From Myxococcota bacterium (GTDB lineage: Bacteria > Myxococcota_A > UBA796 > JAJRTE01), in contig JAJRTE010000299.1 of assembly GCA_024278455.1 (NCBI GenBank), forward strand, positions 1 to 33,182: a stretch of 33,182 nt of DNA, given 5' to 3'. The notes below the pieces were generated by a model. The model was not told where the DNA came from and did no database searches. It saw only the letters and a program-made list of their open reading frames with translations. This document shows, piece by piece, positions 31,615 through 33,182 of the stretch; within the stretch, counting starts at the first letter, position 1; each line of letters opens with the position of its first letter. The position numbers and the translations under genes were made by a program.

Positions 31615-33182
31615 TCAGCCCGTGCGGCGTCTCCTCGAGCGGGCGAGTACGGCGAGTGTCCCCATCAGGACGATGAAGCCGCCGGAACGGCCGGAAGTGC
31701 CTGTTCCGCCCGTGCGGCAGTCGCAGCCGCCGGGTTCCGTGCCGGGTTCTGGAGTGGGTGACACAGTGTCACCGGGGATCGTCGTTGGTTCCGGCGTTGT
31801 GGCCGGAGGTGTCGGGGAGGGTTCGGCCAGGGGCGTCGGCGTGAACCCGGCCGGCAGTGTGGGCGTCGTCTCCGGCCATGGGGTTGCAGTGGGAAACCCC
31901 GTCGGGGCCGGTGTCATCCCGGGCGTCGGGGTCGGCGTCAGGCCCACCGGTGTTTCTGGCGTTGCCGTGACCTCGCATTCGAGGTCGTCCCCCGAGCAAT
32001 CCTGGTCGATACCGTCCCCGCACGTTTCCTCTGCGCCGGGGTGGACGGACGCGGTCGCGTCATCGCAATCGGTACCGTCGTCACAGAACTCCGGCGAGAG
32101 AAAGCCGTCTCCGTCCTGGTCGAAGTCCTCGTCCACGAGGAGATCGCAGTCGTTGTCCTGGCCGTCACACAGTTCGGGAGCGTCCAGGTAGACCGTCGCG
32201 TCAGCGTCGTTGCAGTCCCCGTCAAGTTCCGACTGGCCATCCCCGTCTCGATCCACCACATCCGGCCCTTCGTCGATTTCGCCGTCGCAGTCCTGGTCGA
32301 TACCATCGCCTGGCGGGTCTCCGGCACCGGGATGGATGGCAGGATCGGTGTCGTCGCAGTCGTCGCCGCCTTCGACGTCCACCCCGGCGAAACCGTCCCC
32401 GTCGACGTCCACCAGGTCTTCACCGTCGCAATCCTGGTCGATGCCGTCGTAGGGCACCTCGTCGGCGCCGGGATGGACCGATGAATCACCGTCGTCGCAA
32501 TCGTCGCCGGCAGATACTTGCCCCGGCGTCAGTTCGCACGCCAGTTCAGCGGTCCCGGGATCTCCGTGGCCGTCCCCGTCCGAATCGGTGTAGACCTGGA
32601 ATTGGTTCTCGTCGATGAGAAGGTCACAGTCGTCGTCGATCCCGTTGCACACGTCGGCCATCGCAGGATTGATGGCCGGGTTGGTGTCGTCGCAGTCCTC
32701 CTCGTTCTCGGTGTAGCCGTCTCCGTCGTTGTCGACGTCGAGGCATGAGAGGTCCGAGCCGTCGCAGTCCTGGTCGATGCCATCGTCGCAGTTCTCGGGT
32801 GCCTCGGGGAAGATCGAAGCGTCGGCATCGTTGCAGTCGCCCTGGTTCTCGGTGTAGCCGTCTCCGTCGTTGTCGACGTCGAGGCATGAGAGGTCCGAGC
32901 CGTCGCAGTCCTGGTCGATGCCGTCGTCGCAGTTTTCAGGCGCCCCAGGGAAGATCGAAGCGTCGGCATCGTCGCAGTCGCCCTGGTTCTCGGTGTAGCC
33001 GTCTCCGTCGTTGTCGACATCGAGGCATGAGAGGTCCGAGCCGTCGCAGTCCTGGTCGATGCCGTCGTCGCAGTTTTCGGGTGCCTCGGGGAAGATCGAA
33101 GCGTCGGCATCGTCGCAGTCGCCCTGGTTCTCGGTGTAGCCGTCTCCGTCGTTGTCGACATCGAGGCATGAGAGGTCCGAGC
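31615..33182 (-). CDS. MopE-type repeat protein with MYXO-CTERM-like tail, 5' end outside window
   Basis: At least 522 residues; the N-terminus lies beyond the right edge. Most of the visible part is Cys/Asp-rich putative metal-binding repeat: about three and a half near-identical 47-residue units (DVDNDGDGYTENQGDCDDAD ... CDDGIDQDCDGSDLSCL), then more diverged ones (VCNGIDDDCDLLIDE, DGIDQDCDGEIDEG, CDGQDNDCDLLVDED). A ~90-residue Thr/Pro linker follows, then GGCDCRTGGTG, a hydrophobic segment (FIVLMGTLAVLA) and RSRRRR. Cys-Gly region, one membrane span and an Arg cluster resemble the MYXO-CTERM sorting signal, implying export and cell-surface anchoring. It shares repeat type and linker style with the lipoprotein at 15942. 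Confidence 0.85.
   Translation of the reverse strand, partial: SDLSCLDVDNDGDGYTENQGDCDDADASIFPEAPENCDDGIDQDCDGSDLSCLDVDNDGDGYTENQGDCDDADASIFPGAPENCDDGIDQDCDGSDLSCLDVDNDGDGYTENQGDCNDADASIFPEAPENCDDGIDQDCDGSDLSCLDVDNDGDGYTENEEDCDDTNPAINPAMADVCNGIDDDCDLLIDENQFQVYTDSDGDGHGDPGTAELACELTPGQVSAGDDCDDGDSSVHPGADEVPYDGIDQDCDGEDLVDVDGDGFAGVDVEGGDDCDDTDPAIHPGAGDPPGDGIDQDCDGEIDEGPDVVDRDGDGQSELDGDCNDADATVYLDAPELCDGQDNDCDLLVDEDFDQDGDGFLSPEFCDDGTDCDDATASVHPGAEETCGDGIDQDCSGDDLECEVTATPETPVGLTPTPTPGMTPAPTGFPTATPWPETTPTLPAGFTPTPLAEPSPTPPATTPEPTTIPGDTVSPTPEPGTEPGGCDCRTGGTGTSGRSGGFIVLMGTLAVLARSRRRRTG
32705..33182 (-). repeat. 141-bp tandem repeats in coding DNA
   Basis: The marker GGTGTAG recurs at 32710, 32851, 32992 and 33133, an exact 141-bp (47-codon) period, with only a few base differences between copies. 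The array continues past the window edge. Confidence 0.9.

Overview
The window is GC-rich, densely coded DNA from a Gram-negative bacterium. Several traits point loosely to a Myxococcota or other former deltaproteobacterial lineage: lipoproteins, Pro/Thr-rich linkers followed by MopE-type Cys/Asp metal-binding repeats, a dockerin-like tail, an S46 peptidase, a type III glutamine synthetase, and a Cys-containing C-terminal tail resembling the MYXO-CTERM sorting signal. No rRNA, tRNA or CRISPR array was found. The placement is inference, not proof.

Layout. Positions 1-3997 (minus strand) hold YjbQ/UPF0047, then a large UPF0182 membrane protein, then the start of a lipoprotein. Positions 4276-9751 (plus) hold a two-gene operon I cannot assign to any named family: a ~1,415-residue protein split by an apparent frameshift at an A5 run, with a STAND-like module that lacks a P-loop, and a partner joined by an ATGA overlap that ends in an R-x4-H HEPN-type motif. 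This is the best candidate for an undescribed, possibly defence-related, system. Positions 9957-11192 encode a glutaryl-CoA-type acyl-CoA dehydrogenase, followed by decayed ORF remnants (11266-11897). Positions 11884-18488 are a cell-surface and signalling block: a LanC-fold lipoprotein, a degenerate receiver domain, a secreted dockerin-tailed protein, an intact receiver domain and a MopE/LamG lipoprotein. Positions 19083-20750 encode a B12-binding radical SAM enzyme with a DUF4070-like tail. Positions 20992-24499 form a probable operon of an S46 dipeptidyl-peptidase, an isoprenylcysteine-methyltransferase-like membrane protein and small hypothetical genes, closed by an intrinsic terminator. 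Positions 24500-25239 contain remnants of a VapC-like PIN toxin and of a DNRLRE-type domain.

The rest: type III glutamine synthetase (minus), an endonuclease/exonuclease/phosphatase-family protein, a 31-bp direct repeat pair, a coiled-coil/zinc-ribbon/DUF2325-like protein, a secreted hypothetical protein, and at the right edge a MopE-repeat protein with near-identical 141-bp tandem repeats running out of the window.

Across the whole window the palindrome CTCGAG is strikingly frequent (about 85 copies by hand count, against roughly 11 expected from base composition). It occurs in all reading frames and is absent from two multi-kilobase stretches.
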